A stretch of 64,000 nt of DNA from Streptomyces swartbergensis (lineage in GTDB: Bacteria > Actinomycetota > Actinomycetes > Streptomycetales > Streptomycetaceae): positions 1 to 64,000 of the forward strand of contig NZ_NGFN01000001.1 of the NCBI RefSeq assembly GCF_002148965.1, written 5' to 3'. Position 1 is the first letter of the stretch. Each line of letters opens with the position of its first letter. A model generated the notes under the pieces. That model was not told the origin of the DNA. It saw only the letters and a list, made by a program, of their open reading frames with translations, and did not search any database. The translations under genes were made by a program, and so were the position numbers. Shown one piece after another: positions 8,397-16,782 of the stretch.

Positions 8397-10138
8397 CGCG
8401 CACCTTCGGTCGCCAGCGGCCGGGCGGAGCCGCTCGGGACCTTGCGGACGAAGGCGGACCGCAGCGCGTGGTACGGGGCCTGCGGGTCGAAGAAGATGGC
8501 ACGCATGCGGGCGAGTTCGGTCCGCCGGTACTCGGCGAGGGGGCGCTGGAGCTCGTCCGTGTGACGTGCCGTGGCCTTGGCGGTGATCCGGCGGTCGATG
8601 TCCGGGTCGCCGGCCACATCGGCAGCCAGGCGCTCGACCTCCGTGGCGAACTCCCGGGAAGGAACCTGCACCGGACGATCCACCAGCCCGATCCGCGCAG
8701 CCGTCGCGGCGCTCACCGGCAACGCCTCGCTCGTCAGCCGCTCGGCCGTCTCGGCTCCCACGCGGCGCGGCAGCGAGTACGTCCAGAACTCCGACCCGTA
8801 CAGGCCCATGTTCCGGTAATGCGGGTTGAGGACGCTGCCCGTGCGGCACCACACCTCGTCGGCGGCCAGGGCGAGCATGACACCGCCTGCCGCCGCGTTG
8901 CCGCCGAGCGCCGCCACCACCAGCCGGTCGGTGGTGCGGAGCACGGCCTCGACCAGGTCGTTCATGGCGACGAGGTTGGACCAGGACTCGCCCGCCGGGT
9001 CGCTCGACGCCTCGATGACGTTGAGGTGGATGCCGTTGGAGAAGAAGTCGCGGGCGCCGCCGAGCACCAGCACCGAGGTGGAGCGGGTGAGCGCGTACCG
9101 GTAGGCGGCGAGCAGCCTGCGGCAGTGGTTGGTGCTCATCGCCCCGCCCGGGAACGAGAAGGACAGGAAGCCGATGTCGTCCCGCTGCCGGTAGCGGATG
9201 TCCGACCAGGTGGTGCGGTTCGGCGGCAGTTCGAGCGGGGCGGCGATCTCCGGCAGCCAGTACGGGCGGTCGTTCGAACCCGGCATGCCCGGGCCGCTGC
9301 CGGGCGGCGCCGGGAAGGAGGCGAGGACCGAAGCCGCCGGGCGGCGGAACGGCGCCGGGTCGCCGGAGTTCTTGCGGGGGCGCAGTTCCGGGATCCACAC
9401 CGCGCCGTCGCGGGTGGCCCGGCAGAGAGCGCCGGACCGGGTGGCGAGCAGTTCGCCGGGCCGTCCGCGCAGCCGGTCCTCGGGGTGCCCGCCGTGCAGG
9501 AACACCTCCCGGCCGCACATCTCGTCCAGGACGCCGGGCTGCGAGTCGGCCCCGCGGAGCTTGCGCAGTACCGTTTCGGTGCTGTCTTTCTCCCAGTCGA
9601 TCCGCCGCTGCTCCTGGCGGAAGAAGTCCCGCCACACCACACGGATCCCGGGATCGCTCTGCGGCCGCGGCTTGAACGATCCGTCGGCGAACCGCCGCAC
9701 GGCCAGCAGCACCGCGCCCGCGGCGGCGTCGGCCACCTCGCCCCGGTACACGTCGCTCTTGCCGGCCGGCGGCACCGGGAAGGACGCGTCCGCCCAGATG
9801 TCCCCCGCGTCCATCGCCGCCTCGGCCTGGAGCACCGTCACGCCCCACTCGGGTGCCTCCTCGGCGATCGCCCAGTCCAGCGACGACGGGCCCCGGTCGC
9901 CGGGCGGTCCCGGGTGCACGATCAGGCAGGTGTGCTCCTGCCACACGTCCTCCGGCAGGGCCGACTTCAGCATCGGCGCGACGATCAGTTCCGGGCGCAC
10001 CTCGCCCACGGCGGCCCGGACCGCGTCGGCGCCGTGCGAGGCCAGGACGACGTCCACGTGGTGCCCTTGGTCCGACAGTTCCGCGTACACACGCTGGGAC
10101 AGGCTGTTGAACGCGCTGACGACGAGCAAGATGTCCAT
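8393..10138 (-). CDS. hypX: HypX, CO-forming hydrogenase maturation enzyme
   Basis: A 581-residue fusion of an N-terminal formyltransferase-like domain (about 1-260, VHPGPPGDRGPSSLDWAI) and a C-terminal enoyl-CoA hydratase/isomerase domain (about 290-560, GGARDFFSNGIHLN and GGNAAAGGVMLALAADEV). HypX/HoxX proteins of this layout make the CO ligand of the active-site iron from a formyl donor by way of formyl-CoA in aerobic bacteria. It is first in the minus-strand maturation operon and is coupled to the protease gene. No clear ribosome binding site precedes the ATG, and the upstream DNA is decayed sequence, so the operon promoter may be atypical or relocated. Confidence 0.92.
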   Translation of the reverse strand: MDILLVVSAFNSLSQRVYAELSDQGHHVDVVLASHGADAVRAAVGEVRPELIVAPMLKSALPEDVWQEHTCLIVHPGPPGDRGPSSLDWAIAEEAPEWGVTVLQAEAAMDAGDIWADASFPVPPAGKSDVYRGEVADAAAGAVLLAVRRFADGSFKPRPQSDPGIRVVWRDFFRQEQRRIDWEKDSTETVLRKLRGADSQPGVLDEMCGREVFLHGGHPEDRLRGRPGELLATRSGALCRATRDGAVWIPELRPRKNSGDPAPFRRPAASVLASFPAPPGSGPGMPGSNDRPYWLPEIAAPLELPPNRTTWSDIRYRQRDDIGFLSFSFPGGAMSTNHCRRLLAAYRYALTRSTSVLVLGGARDFFSNGIHLNVIEASSDPAGESWSNLVAMNDLVEAVLRTTDRLVVAALGGNAAAGGVMLALAADEVWCRTGSVLNPHYRNMGLYGSEFWTYSLPRRVGAETAERLTSEALPVSAATAARIGLVDRPVQVPSREFATEVERLAADVAGDPDIDRRITAKATARHTDELQRPLAEYRRTELARMRAIFFDPQAPYHALRSAFVRKVPSGSARPLATEGAR

Positions 10139-10149
10139 GACATGGCATG

Positions 10150-10380
10150 CTCGCCGGTCGGGGGAGGCCCGAGAAGAACCGCGGCGGCGTTTCGCCGGTC
10201 TTCACGGGCCCCTTGCTCCATCCGGATCGCCTGCGCGGTGCCCTGGCCGAGCGGTTCGTGTCGCAGCCGCCGCTCGCCGAGATGTTCGCGTGGTACGCCA
10301 TCCAGTTCTCCGTGCCGTCCGGCGACTTGAAGAATCCGTTGTGGCCGGGGCGACGCTCGGCGTCTTGACGCGGCTCGTTT
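10150..10380 (-). pseudogene. remnant of a GH43-type glycosidase C-terminal region
   Basis: On the minus strand, reading from about 10355 downward, one frame gives RPGHNGFFKSPDGTENWMAY followed directly by HANISASGGCDTNRSARA. This is very like the conserved segment near the C-terminus of GH43 arabinanases and xylosidases (GHNSF-x-K-S-P-D-G-T-x-D-W-x-x-Y-H-A, then N-R-T/S-x-R-A-Q). The match stops after RSARA, where a frameshift would be needed to go on, and no start, catalytic domain or proper end is present. I call it a decayed fragment. It fills most of the 312-base gap between hypX and the LacI pseudogene. Confidence 0.5.
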
Positions 10381-10400
10381 CCCTGCGTACGTATGACTCC

Positions 10401-10428
10401 GCAGTCCGCAGTCCGCAGTCCGCAGTCC
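10401..10428. repeat. four tandem copies of a 7-bp unit
   Basis: GCAGTCC is repeated four times without change at 10401, 10408, 10415 and 10422. It lies just before the LacI pseudogene and beside the glycosidase remnant. Confidence 0.9.
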
Positions 10429-10450
10429 GGCAGGACCCAGGAAGACACCC

Positions 10451-11483
10451 ATGACGTCAGCAGGAGGACGGCCCGGCGGAACCGCGCCGCGCAGCCGGGA
10501 CGTGGCCCGGCTGGCCGGCGTCTCGCAGAAGACGGGGTCGCGGGTCCACAACGGGGAGCGGTACGTCTCCGGCGAGGTGCGCCGGCGGTGCTGGACGCGG
10601 GCGGGGAACTCGGCTACCGGCTGAACACCGCGGCCAGGGCACTGGCCTCCGGGCGGACCCGCTCCATCGGCGTCGTCACCCTCGGCACCGCCCTCTACGG
10701 GCCCGCGTAGCTCCTGATCGGCGTCGGGCGGGCCACGCGGGGCGCGGGATACGCGCTCCGGGTGGTCAACACGCTCGAAGGCGACCCCGGAGGTGTCGTC
10801 GGCGCCGTGGAGTCGCTGCTGGAGCAGGGCGTGGACGGCATCGTCGTCTCCGAGCCCATCGCTGAGGGAGCGGTCTCCCTCAGCGTCGACGTGCCGGTCC
10901 TCGTCCTGGGAGTACCGGCGACCTTCGGCGGCACCCGGACCGTCGCCACCGGCGTCGGCGCCGAACTCCTCGCGCGCACGGCCACCGAACACCTGCTGGA
11001 CCTCGGCCGCACGACGGTCCACCACCTCCCGGGCCCGAACGGTGGTTCGCCGCCCAGGACCGCCTGGAGGGCTGGCGCAGCGCACTCACCGCGCGGGGCC
11101 GGGAGCGGCCGACCGTGCTCGTCGGCGACTGGTCGGCCGCGTCGGGCTACGCGGCGGGCCGCGCACTCGCCGCCGACGGTGACGTCACCGCCGTGTTCGC
11201 CGCCGGCGACGACATGGCCATCGGCGTGATCCGCGCCCTGACGGAAGCCGGACGGCGCGTACCGGACGACGTCAGCGAGGTCGGCTTCGACGACATCCCC
11301 GTCACCGCGTACGTGAGCCCACCGCTGACCACGGTGCGCCAGCCGTTCGGCGCCGTGGCGCGCGAGGGACTCTGGCTCCTGGTGCGGGCCATCGAGAAGC
11401 CTGACGTGGAACCCGCACCGGCGAACGACCCCCCGGCCGAACTCGTGGTCCGCGCCTCGACCGCACCTCCGCCGTCCCGATAG
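10451..11483 (+). pseudogene. LacI-family regulator, broken by two frameshifts and a stop
   Basis: Pieces of a complete LacI protein can be read across three frames. The first piece (from ATG at 10451) gives the helix-turn-helix, RDVARLAGVSQKTGSRVHNG, and then loses frame near 10575. The second gives the hinge and first half of the ligand domain (ELGYRLNTAARALASGRTRS) and is cut by an in-frame TAG at 10708, at a place where a CAG would restore the sense. It loses frame again near 11040. The third gives WFAAQDRLEGW through the C-terminus (VGFDDIP, PPLTTVRQP) and ends at 11483. The three independent lesions make a sequencing error unlikely. The intact LacI at 48436-49503 is a useful comparison. 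It may have controlled the lost glycosidase next to it. Confidence 0.88.
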
Positions 11484-11530
11484 ACGCCCCTGGCCTTGCC
11501 CGTGCCGTACCGCTGACGCACGCTGGTCCT

Positions 11531-12289
11531 ATGGGTGCGCAAGACGGCCCTACGCTCATCGGCTCCGTCCAGCGGGCCATGCGGCTGCTGGAGGCGGTGA
11601 GCGCACACCAGAACGGCGCGCCGGCGAAGCAGCTGGCGCGTGAGACCGGGCTGCCTCTGGCCACCGCCTACCACCTGCTGCGCACGCTGGTGCACGACGG
11701 CTACGTGCGGAAGCTGGACGACGGCGGGTTCGTCCTCGGCGACAAGTTGCAGAGCCTCCAGACCACGGGGCGGGCGCAGGCGCTGCTCAGCCGCGTCCGG
11801 CCCACGCTCGCCGCGCTGCGGGACGAACTCACGACCCCCGCCTATCTCACCTTCTACGAGGAGGGCGAGATCCGGGTCGCCGAGATCGTCGACGGCCCCG
11901 GGACGCCCCGCGTCGATCTCTGGGTGGGCTTCGAGGACGCGGGGCACGCGACCGCACTGGGCAAGTCCGTGCTCAGGGAACTGGGCGAGGAGGACCGCAA
12001 GGACTACCTCTCGCGCCACCACCTCGCCGACCTCACACCGCGGACGATCACCAGCCTGCCGGAACTGCTCCGGCGGCTGGAGACCTCGCCCCTGGCCCCG
12101 GCCGTCACGGACCTGGAGGAGTACGCCCTGGGCACGGTCTGCGTCGCCGTCCCTGTCTACAGCGGGGACACACTCGGCTCCCTCGGCGTGTCACTGCCTG
12201 CGAACCGGCTCTCCCGGCTGCCGGAGATCAGCGCGCGGCTGCTCCCGACCGCGAGCCGCGTGACGAGGAGCCTCTCGCTCACTATCTGA
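11531..12289 (+). CDS. IclR-family transcriptional regulator
   Basis: A 252-residue regulator with an N-terminal winged helix (about residues 10-75, AMRLLEAVSAHQNGAPAKQL) and a C-terminal effector domain (about 85-245, GHATALGKSVLRELGEEDR). It stands alone: pseudogene upstream, phosphatase gene downstream on the same strand but 115 bases away. It is only distantly like the two IclR proteins at 27712 and 28760. Its target is not visible in the window. Confidence 0.88.
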   Translation: MGAQDGPTLIGSVQRAMRLLEAVSAHQNGAPAKQLARETGLPLATAYHLLRTLVHDGYVRKLDDGGFVLGDKLQSLQTTGRAQALLSRVRPTLAALRDELTTPAYLTFYEEGEIRVAEIVDGPGTPRVDLWVGFEDAGHATALGKSVLRELGEEDRKDYLSRHHLADLTPRTITSLPELLRRLETSPLAPAVTDLEEYALGTVCVAVPVYSGDTLGSLGVSLPANRLSRLPEISARLLPTASRVTRSLSLTI

Positions 12290-12404
12290 AAATCCGCTCC
12301 TTGCCGGTGTCCCTACTCACCCCGTTTTCTGGATGAAACAGACATTTCAGGGGTGCGCGCCCAGCCCGGCGCCCCGCTCACAGGTGAGGACCACGGATAC
12401 AGAC

Positions 12405-13613
12405 ATGAGCCACCCCCGAGACCTTGGTGACGACCACTGGGCCGTACGGCCGTTCAGAAACCGAGTGGCCGGTACCCGGGCCTCGGCCCGCAGACGCGCA
12501 TTCGCGCAGCTGGCCGCCGGTACGCCCGTCCTGCCCGTACTGATCGTCACCGTCATCGCGCTCGTCGACCTCGCCGGCGGAGCGGGGATGATCTGGCTGC
12601 CCCTGCTCGCGGCCGGTCCCGCCCTCGCGGCCACGACCAACGGGCCGCGCGGAGTCCTCTCGGTCGGGCTCCTCGCCGTCGCACTGGGCGCGACGCTCGG
12701 CATCCGGGACGGCATCCCGGGCCGCGAACTGGCCGCCGTACTGTCCGCCCTGGTGGCCGTCACCCTCGCGAGCGGCCTGGCCGGCGTCCTGCGGGGGCGC
12801 CGGGAACGGGTGCTCGCGGCCGTCCGCTCGGTCGCGGAGACAGCCCAGCACGCGCTGCTCAAGCCCGTTCCATCGACCGTCGGACCGTTCCAGGCGGCCG
12901 TCCGCTACAGCGCCGCGGCGGCCGAGGCCCGTATCGGCGGGGACCTCTACGCCCTGATACCCACCCCGCACGGGGTGCGGCTGATCGTCGGTGACGTGCG
13001 CGGCAAGGGGCTGCCCGCCGTGGGGACCGCCGCGCTGGTGCTCGGTGTCTTCCGCGAGGCCGCCCACGACGAGCCCGACCTCCTCGCCGTGGTCGACAGG
13101 ATCGAGCGGAGCCTGGCGCGCAACCTCGGTCACGACGACTTCGTCACGGCCGTGGTCGCCGGGTACCCGCAGGCCGCCGGGCATCTGGAGGTGGTGAACT
13201 GCGGGCACACGCCTCCGCTGCTGGTGCGCGCCTGCGGTCGCGTCACGCCGGTGGAGCCCGTCCACCCGTCCCCGCCGCTCGGCCTGCGCGGCCTCGCCGG
13301 TCACGCGCCCAGCCTGCACGCGCTCCCGTTCGCCGACGGTGACCAGCTGCTGCTCTACACCGACGGGGTCACCGAAGCCCGCGACCACGGGCGGGCCTTC
13401 TATCCGCTCGCCGAAGGACTGGAGCGCCACGTGTCCCAGGAGCCGGCCCGCACCCTCGACGCGCTCCACGACGAGCTGCTGGCCCATGTGGGCGGCCGGC
13501 TGCACGACGACGCGGCACTGCTCCTGATCCGCAAACCGGCCGCGTCCGAATCAGGGGTGCCCGCCGAGGTGACCGCTCCCGGCGACGCTGCCGGGGCGCG
13601 GTGCTGCCCGTGA
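12405..13613 (+). CDS. membrane-anchored PP2C/SpoIIE-type serine phosphatase
   Basis: About 402 residues from the ATG at 12405; an in-frame ATG at 12333 adds 24 residues of non-typical sequence and is less likely. Three or four hydrophobic segments (about residues 35-130) are followed by a short linker and a SpoIIE/RsbU-like phosphatase domain (about 165-385). The metal-binding parts are visible as RIGGDLYALI and VGDVRGKGLPA, then LYTDGVTEARD and H-D-D-A-A-L. Such proteins usually dephosphorylate anti-anti-sigma factors in stress or developmental switching. No partner anti-sigma or STAS gene is adjacent. The gene overlaps the end region of paaK by only 8 bases of spacing, converging. Confidence 0.88.
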   Translation: MSHPRDLGDDHWAVRPFRNRVAGTRASARRRAFAQLAAGTPVLPVLIVTVIALVDLAGGAGMIWLPLLAAGPALAATTNGPRGVLSVGLLAVALGATLGIRDGIPGRELAAVLSALVAVTLASGLAGVLRGRRERVLAAVRSVAETAQHALLKPVPSTVGPFQAAVRYSAAAAEARIGGDLYALIPTPHGVRLIVGDVRGKGLPAVGTAALVLGVFREAAHDEPDLLAVVDRIERSLARNLGHDDFVTAVVAGYPQAAGHLEVVNCGHTPPLLVRACGRVTPVEPVHPSPPLGLRGLAGHAPSLHALPFADGDQLLLYTDGVTEARDHGRAFYPLAEGLERHVSQEPARTLDALHDELLAHVGGRLHDDAALLLIRKPAASESGVPAEVTAPGDAAGARCCP

Positions 13614-13621
13614 GGGCGGTG

Positions 13622-14977
13622 TCACCGCTCCTCGCGCAGGTCCTTGACCCGGCGGAGCTTGCCGACGGAGCGCTCCAGGGTCTCCGGTTCGACGATCGTC
13701 ACGTCGACGGTGACACCGACTCCGTCCTTGACGTCCTTCGCGATCGCGCGGGCGGCGGCCTCGCGCCGCTCGGCGGGCGTGCCGGGGCGGGTTTCGACGC
13801 GGACGGTCATGTGGTCCATGCGGCCGCGCCGGGTGAGCTGGATCTGGAAGTGCGGGGCGACGCCGGGCGTGCGCAGCACGATCTCCTCGATCTGGCTGGG
13901 GAAGACGTTGACCCCACGCAGGATGATCATGTCGTCGCAGCGGCCGGTGATCTTCTGGATGCGGCGGAAAGCGGGCCGGGCCGTGCCGGGCAGCAGCCGG
14001 GTGAGGTCGCGGGTGCGGTAGCGGACGACCGGCAGGGCCTCCTTGGTGAGGGACGTGAAGACCAGCTCGCCCTCCTCGCCCTCGGGCAGCACCTCGCCCG
14101 TGACCGGGTCGACGACCTCGGGGTAGAAGTGGTCCTCCCACACGTGCAGCCCGTCCTTGGTCTCCACGCACTCCTGGGCGACACCCGGGCCGATCACCTC
14201 GGAGAGGCCGTATATGTCGACGGCGTGGATGTCCATGCGCTCCTCGATCTCGCGGCGCATCTCCTCCGTCCACGGCTCGGCGCCGAAGACGCCCACGCGC
14301 AGGCTGCTGTCGCGCGGGTCGATGCCCTGGCGTTCGAACTCGTCGAGAAGCGTGAGCAGGTAGGAGGGGGTGATCATGATGATCTCGGGCTGAAAGTCCT
14401 GGATGATCTGCACCTGGCGTGCGGTCATGCCTCCCGAGGCGGGGATGACGGTGCACCCGGCCCGCTCGGCTCCGCAGTGCGCGCCGAGGCCCCCGGTGAA
14501 CAGCCCGTAGCCGTAGGAGATGTGCACCTTGTGCCCGGGGCGGCCACCCGCGGCGCGGATCGAGCGCGCGACCAGGTCCGCCCACATCGACAGGTCGTTC
14601 TCCGTGTAGCCGACCACGGTGGGGCGGCCGGTGGTGCCGCTGGAGGCGTGGACGCGCCGGACCTGGTCCATGGGGACGGCGAACATGCCGAACGGGTAGG
14701 TGTCGCGCAGATCCGCCTTGGTGGTGAAGGGGAAGCGGGACAGGTCCTCCAGTGAGCGGCAGTCGTCAGGTACGACGCCGGCGTCATCGAACTTCTTCCG
14801 GTACGTCTCCACGTTGTCATAGGCGTGCCGCAGGCTCCGGCGCAGCCGGTCGAGCTGGAGCTCGCGCAGCTCCTCGCGCGTCAGGCGCTCACCGTCGTCC
14901 AGCAGGTCGTGGGGGAGGGGCTCGCCCCGCCGCCGCCCAGCCGCCGGGGTCGTCGTGGCCGTCGTCTCGCTGGTCAT
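13622..14977 (-). CDS. paaK: phenylacetate-CoA ligase PaaK
   Basis: An AMP-forming ligase that activates phenylacetate with CoA and ATP, the first step of the aerobic phenylacetate pathway. The P-loop-like SSGTTGRPT is at about residues 112-120, the adenylate core YGLSEVIGPGVA at about 260, and the C-terminal lid with GRCDDMIILRG at about 335. I use the ATG at 14977 because AAGGAG lies 5 bases upstream; the GTG at 14983 would sit on top of that site. It overlaps the paaI stop and is therefore translated from the same message, divergent from paaABCDE. Confidence 0.94.
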   Translation of the reverse strand: MTSETTATTTPAAGRRRGEPLPHDLLDDGERLTREELRELQLDRLRRSLRHAYDNVETYRKKFDDAGVVPDDCRSLEDLSRFPFTTKADLRDTYPFGMFAVPMDQVRRVHASSGTTGRPTVVGYTENDLSMWADLVARSIRAAGGRPGHKVHISYGYGLFTGGLGAHCGAERAGCTVIPASGGMTARQVQIIQDFQPEIIMITPSYLLTLLDEFERQGIDPRDSSLRVGVFGAEPWTEEMRREIEERMDIHAVDIYGLSEVIGPGVAQECVETKDGLHVWEDHFYPEVVDPVTGEVLPEGEEGELVFTSLTKEALPVVRYRTRDLTRLLPGTARPAFRRIQKITGRCDDMIILRGVNVFPSQIEEIVLRTPGVAPHFQIQLTRRGRMDHMTVRVETRPGTPAERREAAARAIAKDVKDGVGVTVDVTIVEPETLERSVGKLRRVKDLREER

Positions 14978-15330
14978 CCCCACTCCTTCGACGTCGTGCC
15001 CCGGATGCTGCGGCTGCGGTCCCGGAACTCCGCGATCACCTCGTCACCCCGCAGGACCGTCACGTCGTAGAGGCCGCTGCAGCCGTTCCGCGTGCGCTCC
15101 TCGGTCCGCGCCACGAGGACGTCGCCCTCGTACGCCGGAGTCACGAAGGTGATGTCGGCCCCGGCCGGGGTCACGGTCATCCGGAGGACGGCGGTCCCCT
15201 CACCGCGCTCCAGCAGCTCGACGCCCAGGCCACAGGAGGCCTCGTCCGCAGCGAGCATCGCCTCCGCCGCCGGCGTCGTGTCAGCGGTATGGGTCACTTC
15301 TCGCACCACCTCGTGGATCGATCGCATCAT
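14974..15330 (-). CDS. paaI: PaaI-type hotdog thioesterase lacking its active-site segment
   Basis: PaaI hydrolyses stalled hydroxyphenylacetyl-CoA and related thioesters in the phenylacetate pathway. The N-terminal helix and strand (AAEAMLAADEASCGLGVELL, then VLRMTVTPAG) and the C-terminal half (ADITFVTPAYEGDVL through FRDRSRSIRG) match the family closely. The part that should join them is absent. In E. coli PaaI about 37 residues, including the N-G-H-x-x-C-H-G-G loop and the L-A-D-T-A-F-A catalytic helix, lie between these two blocks; here TPAG runs straight into ADIT. The reading frame is kept, giving 118 residues instead of the usual 135-150. The protein probably cannot catalyse, though it may fold or have been retained for coupling to paaK. 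Confidence 0.8.
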   Translation of the reverse strand: MMRSIHEVVREVTHTADTTPAAEAMLAADEASCGLGVELLERGEGTAVLRMTVTPAGADITFVTPAYEGDVLVARTEERTRNGCSGLYDVTVLRGDEVIAEFRDRSRSIRGTTSKEWG

Positions 15331-15341
15331 CTTGTGACCCG

Positions 15342-15355
15342 ACCGAACATTCGGT
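15342..15355. promoter_or_regulatory. TetR-type dyad upstream of paaI-paaK
   Basis: ACCGAA-CA-TTCGGT, perfect 6-bp arms, lies 12 bases upstream of the paaI start. Position and sequence fit a PaaR-like (TetR) repressor site; no tetR gene is in the window. Confidence 0.6.
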
Positions 15356-15445
15356 TAGCTTCGGCGTTGCCAAGTAATCCAGTCGCCCCGAGGCCTGTCA
15401 AGAGTTCGAGGGCTTACCAAGGCGCGCGGCGTCGTTCTATGATGG

Positions 15446-15463
15446 ACCGAACGAATGGTCGGT
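15446..15463. promoter_or_regulatory. TetR-type dyad upstream of paaA
   Basis: ACCGA and TCGGT arms around an 8-base centre (15446-15450, 15459-15463), 16 bases before the paaA start. The arms are shared with the site at 15342, so one repressor probably controls both divergent units. Confidence 0.55.
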
Positions 15464-15478
15464 TGGGAAGTGGGACGG

Positions 15479-16465
15479 ATGGACACGACACACTCCAGCC
15501 CCCCGGGGGCGGACGGCGCCGAGCCGGTTCTCCAGCGGCATTTCGAGGCGACGATCGCGCGGGACCAGCGGATCGAGCCGCGTGACTGGATGCCGGAGGG
15601 CTACCGCAGGACACTCGTCCGGCAGATCGCGCAGCACGCGCACTCGGAGATCATCGGCATGCAGCCGGAGGGCGAGTGGATCACGCGTGCCCCGTCGCTG
15701 CGCCGCAAGGCCATTCTGTTCGCGAAGGTCCAGGACGAGGCCGGGCACGGGCTGTATCTGTACTCGGCGGCGGAGACGCTGGGCGCCGACCGCGCGGATC
15801 TGACCGAGCGGCTCATCGAGGGCCGCCAGAAGTACTCCTCGATCTTCAACTACCCCACGCTGAGCTTCGCGGACGTCGGGGTGATCGGCTGGTTCGTCGA
15901 CGGGGCGGCGATCTGCAACCAGGTGCCGCTGTGCCGGTCGTCGTACGGGCCCTACGCGCGCGCGATGGTGCGGATCTGCAAGGAGGAGTCGTTCCACCAG
16001 CGGCAGGGCTACGAGCTGCTGATGACGATGATGCGCGGCACCAAGGAGCAGCGGGAGATGGTGCAGGACGCGGTGGACCGCTGGTGGTGGCCGTCGTTGA
16101 TGATGTTCGGCCCGCCCGACGACGCCTCGCCCAACTCCGCGCAGTCCATGGCCTGGAAGATCAAGCGGCACAGCAACGACGAGCTGCGTCAGCGCTTCGT
16201 CGACATGACGGTCCCGCAGGCCGAGAAGCTCGGTGTGACGCTGCCCGACCCGGAACTGCGCTGGAACGAGGAGCGCGGGCACCACGACTTCGGCACCCCG
16301 GACTGGGACGAGCTGATGCGGGTCATCAAGGGCGACGGCCCGTGCAACGCCCAGCGGACGGAGCGGCGCCGGACGGCCCATGAGGAGGGTGCCTGGGTGC
16401 GTGAGGCGGCCACCGCCCACGCGGCCAAGCAGGCCGCCCGCGCGCAGAAGGGAGCGGTGGCATGA
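15479..16465 (+). CDS. paaA: ring-1,2-phenylacetyl-CoA epoxidase catalytic subunit PaaA
   Basis: The di-iron subunit of the multicomponent monooxygenase that converts phenylacetyl-CoA to its 1,2-epoxide. About 328 residues from the ATG at 15479; a longer in-frame ORF from 15455 would run through the operator and is rejected. The ferritin-like iron ligands are visible as DEAGH (about residues 85-89) and EESFH (about 169-173). The K-x-K-R-H-S and W-E/N-E-E-R-G-H segments are typical of PaaA. The stop overlaps the paaB start (ATGA). Confidence 0.95.
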   Translation: MDTTHSSPPGADGAEPVLQRHFEATIARDQRIEPRDWMPEGYRRTLVRQIAQHAHSEIIGMQPEGEWITRAPSLRRKAILFAKVQDEAGHGLYLYSAAETLGADRADLTERLIEGRQKYSSIFNYPTLSFADVGVIGWFVDGAAICNQVPLCRSSYGPYARAMVRICKEESFHQRQGYELLMTMMRGTKEQREMVQDAVDRWWWPSLMMFGPPDDASPNSAQSMAWKIKRHSNDELRQRFVDMTVPQAEKLGVTLPDPELRWNEERGHHDFGTPDWDELMRVIKGDGPCNAQRTERRRTAHEEGAWVREAATAHAAKQAARAQKGAVA

Positions 16466-16755
16466 CCGACGGGAAGCAGAACTGGCCGCTGTACGAGGTG
16501 TTCGTGCGCGGCAAGCGCGGGCTGAACCACGTCCATGTGGGCTCGCTGCACGCCGCCGACGACCGCATGGCGCTCACGCACGCCCGGGACCTGTACACCC
16601 GGCGCAACGAGGGCGTGAGCATCTGGGTGGTGCGCTCCGAGCACATCGCCGCCTCGACCCGCGACGAGAAGGACCCGTTCTTCGAGCCGAGCGCCGACAA
16701 GGTCTACCGGCACCCGACCTTCTACGACATCCCCGAAGACGTCCCGCACATCTAG
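16462..16755 (+). CDS. paaB: phenylacetyl-CoA epoxidase subunit PaaB
   Basis: A 97-residue structural subunit ([20 protein letters not shown], then AL-x-x-ARD-x-Y-T-R-R, family-typical) that bridges PaaA-PaaC heterodimers. It is translationally coupled to paaA and is followed by paaC after 27 bases. Confidence 0.95.
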   Translation: MTDGKQNWPLYEVFVRGKRGLNHVHVGSLHAADDRMALTHARDLYTRRNEGVSIWVVRSEHIAASTRDEKDPFFEPSADKVYRHPTFYDIPEDVPHI

Positions 16756-16782
16756 TCCCACCGAGGCCATCGAGGAACAGGC

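Noticed and set aside
10147-10368. Plus-strand open frame of 73 codons in the gap upstream of hypX
   Set aside because: The opposite strand holds the glycosidase-like sequence; no ribosome binding site or family resemblance on this strand.
10401-10428. Tandem 7-bp repeats as a CRISPR array
   Set aside because: The unit is too short, there are no spacers and no cas genes nearby.
7833-10448. Minus-strand open frame of 871 codons
   Set aside because: Only its last 187 residues are real (the maturation protease). The rest is hypX read out of frame plus pseudogene sequence.
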